Assembly (NCBI RefSeq): GCF_029360725.1 | Contig: NZ_JARKMY010000014.1 | Span: forward strand, 1-64,000 | Origin: Chryseolinea sp. H1M3-3 | Lineage (GTDB): Bacteria > Bacteroidota > Bacteroidia > Cytophagales > Cyclobacteriaceae | Direction: 5' to 3' | Length of the DNA: 64,000 nt | Shown: positions 63,599 through 64,000 of the stretch, in pieces | How the letters are laid out: the number at the start of each line of letters is the position of its first letter | How positions within the stretch are numbered: position 1 is the stretch's first letter | Program-made: the position numbers and the translations under genes | Notes under the pieces: model-generated | What the model saw: only the letters and a program-made list of their open reading frames with translations | What the model was told of the DNA's origin: nothing | Databases searched by the model: none

Positions 63599-64000
63599 AT
63601 GGCAGAGATAAGCAGTCAAGGTGGCGGCAAAAATGGTAAAGTAAGGAGTAAAAAAACATCTACCCGGATCGACATGACGCCAATGGTAGACTTAGCATTC
63701 CTTTTACTAACTTTTTTTGTAATGACTACCACATTGAATAAACCTCAGACCATGGAGATTACCATGCCTGAGAAGCCTAAACAAGAAGATCAACAACCTA
63801 TGGTTAATGAAAAACGTGTGCTCACGCTTGTTCTGGGAGAAAATGACAAGATATACTGGTACCTCGGTATTACAGACCCGAAGGTAAACGTAACGAACTT
63901 CTCTAATGATGGTGTACGTAAAATTCTATTACGCGAAAATGGCCAGATTAAAGATATGGTCGTGCTCATAAAACCGGCTGATGAATCGAAGTACAAAAAC
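63599..64000 (+). CDS. ExbD/TolR family protein, second copy (3' end cut by window)
   Basis: 134 residues are visible from ATG at 63599. A basic N-terminus (GGGKNGKVRSKKTSTRIDMTPMVD) leads into the membrane helix with the conserved Asp31, then the periplasmic domain (MTTTLNKPQTMEITMPEKPKQEDQQPMVNEKRVLTLVLGENDKIYWY). It lies 37 bases after the first exbD. The next gene, probably a TonB homologue, would lie beyond the window edge. Confidence 0.9.
   Translation, partial: MAEISSQGGGKNGKVRSKKTSTRIDMTPMVDLAFLLLTFFVMTTTLNKPQTMEITMPEKPKQEDQQPMVNEKRVLTLVLGENDKIYWYLGITDPKVNVTNFSNDGVRKILLRENGQIKDMVVLIKPADESKYKN

Overview
The window looks like chromosomal DNA of a Bacteroidota bacterium, most likely in or near the order Cytophagales. 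Four things point there: a secreted protein with a type IX secretion (T9SS) C-terminal sorting tail, TonB/ExbB/ExbD modules, a TamL-type outer-membrane lipoprotein, and promoters of the Bacteroidota TTTG-N19/20-TAnnTTTG type. GC content appears moderate. I found no tRNA, rRNA, CRISPR array, prophage or transposase. The window reads as core chromosome with a few lineage-specific islands.

Layout. The left edge cuts a secreted Kelch-malectin protein. Bases 1.8-9.6 kb hold mostly leftward genes: a GMC oxidoreductase with its small subunit, an ABC-F ATPase, an FtsX-like permease and a SPOUT rRNA methyltransferase. TamL and hemF run rightward at 9.6-13 kb. Bases 13-25.7 kb are leftward: a pentapeptide protein, an MTHFR-like protein, UspA, a cold-shock protein, a PRC-barrel protein, PBP1A, a PhoB-type regulator, an LpxH-like phosphoesterase overlapping a glycosyltransferase, a TPR protein and trmB. 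Bases 25.8-35.4 kb form a long leftward cell-envelope locus: TPR protein, outer-membrane barrel, SPOR protein, ExbB, ExbD, TonB/TolA-like protein, a 68-residue protein and folC. Next come holA, a rhomboid protease and a TerB-like protein.

At 37.9-45.1 kb genes run rightward: an NtrC-type sigma-54 activator paired with a hybrid kinase, a 490-base gap holding an unusual inverted array of 11-bp repeats, a BlaI/BlaR1-TonB pair with a palindromic operator, and a frameshifted leucine-rich-repeat gene. The segment 45-52.2 kb has an ArsR/AHSA1 pair with a clear operator, a HAD phosphatase, a lone receiver protein and a 1145-residue T9SS-exported beta-helix protein. The segment 52.2-61 kb is looser, with a 950-base gap, a DJ-1/PfpI protein, a two-helix membrane protein, a serine hydrolase, a DUF418 protein, a small outer-membrane barrel and a cyclase-TPR protein. 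The right edge has two orphan small proteins and a second energizing module (ExbB-ExbD-ExbD), with the last gene cut.

Two reading-frame breaks were reconstructed by hand: a small membrane-protein gene near 16.1 kb and the LRR gene near 44.55 kb. Several starts were moved inward to fit signal peptides, promoters or domain starts. All assignments come from reading motifs and context; no database search was possible.
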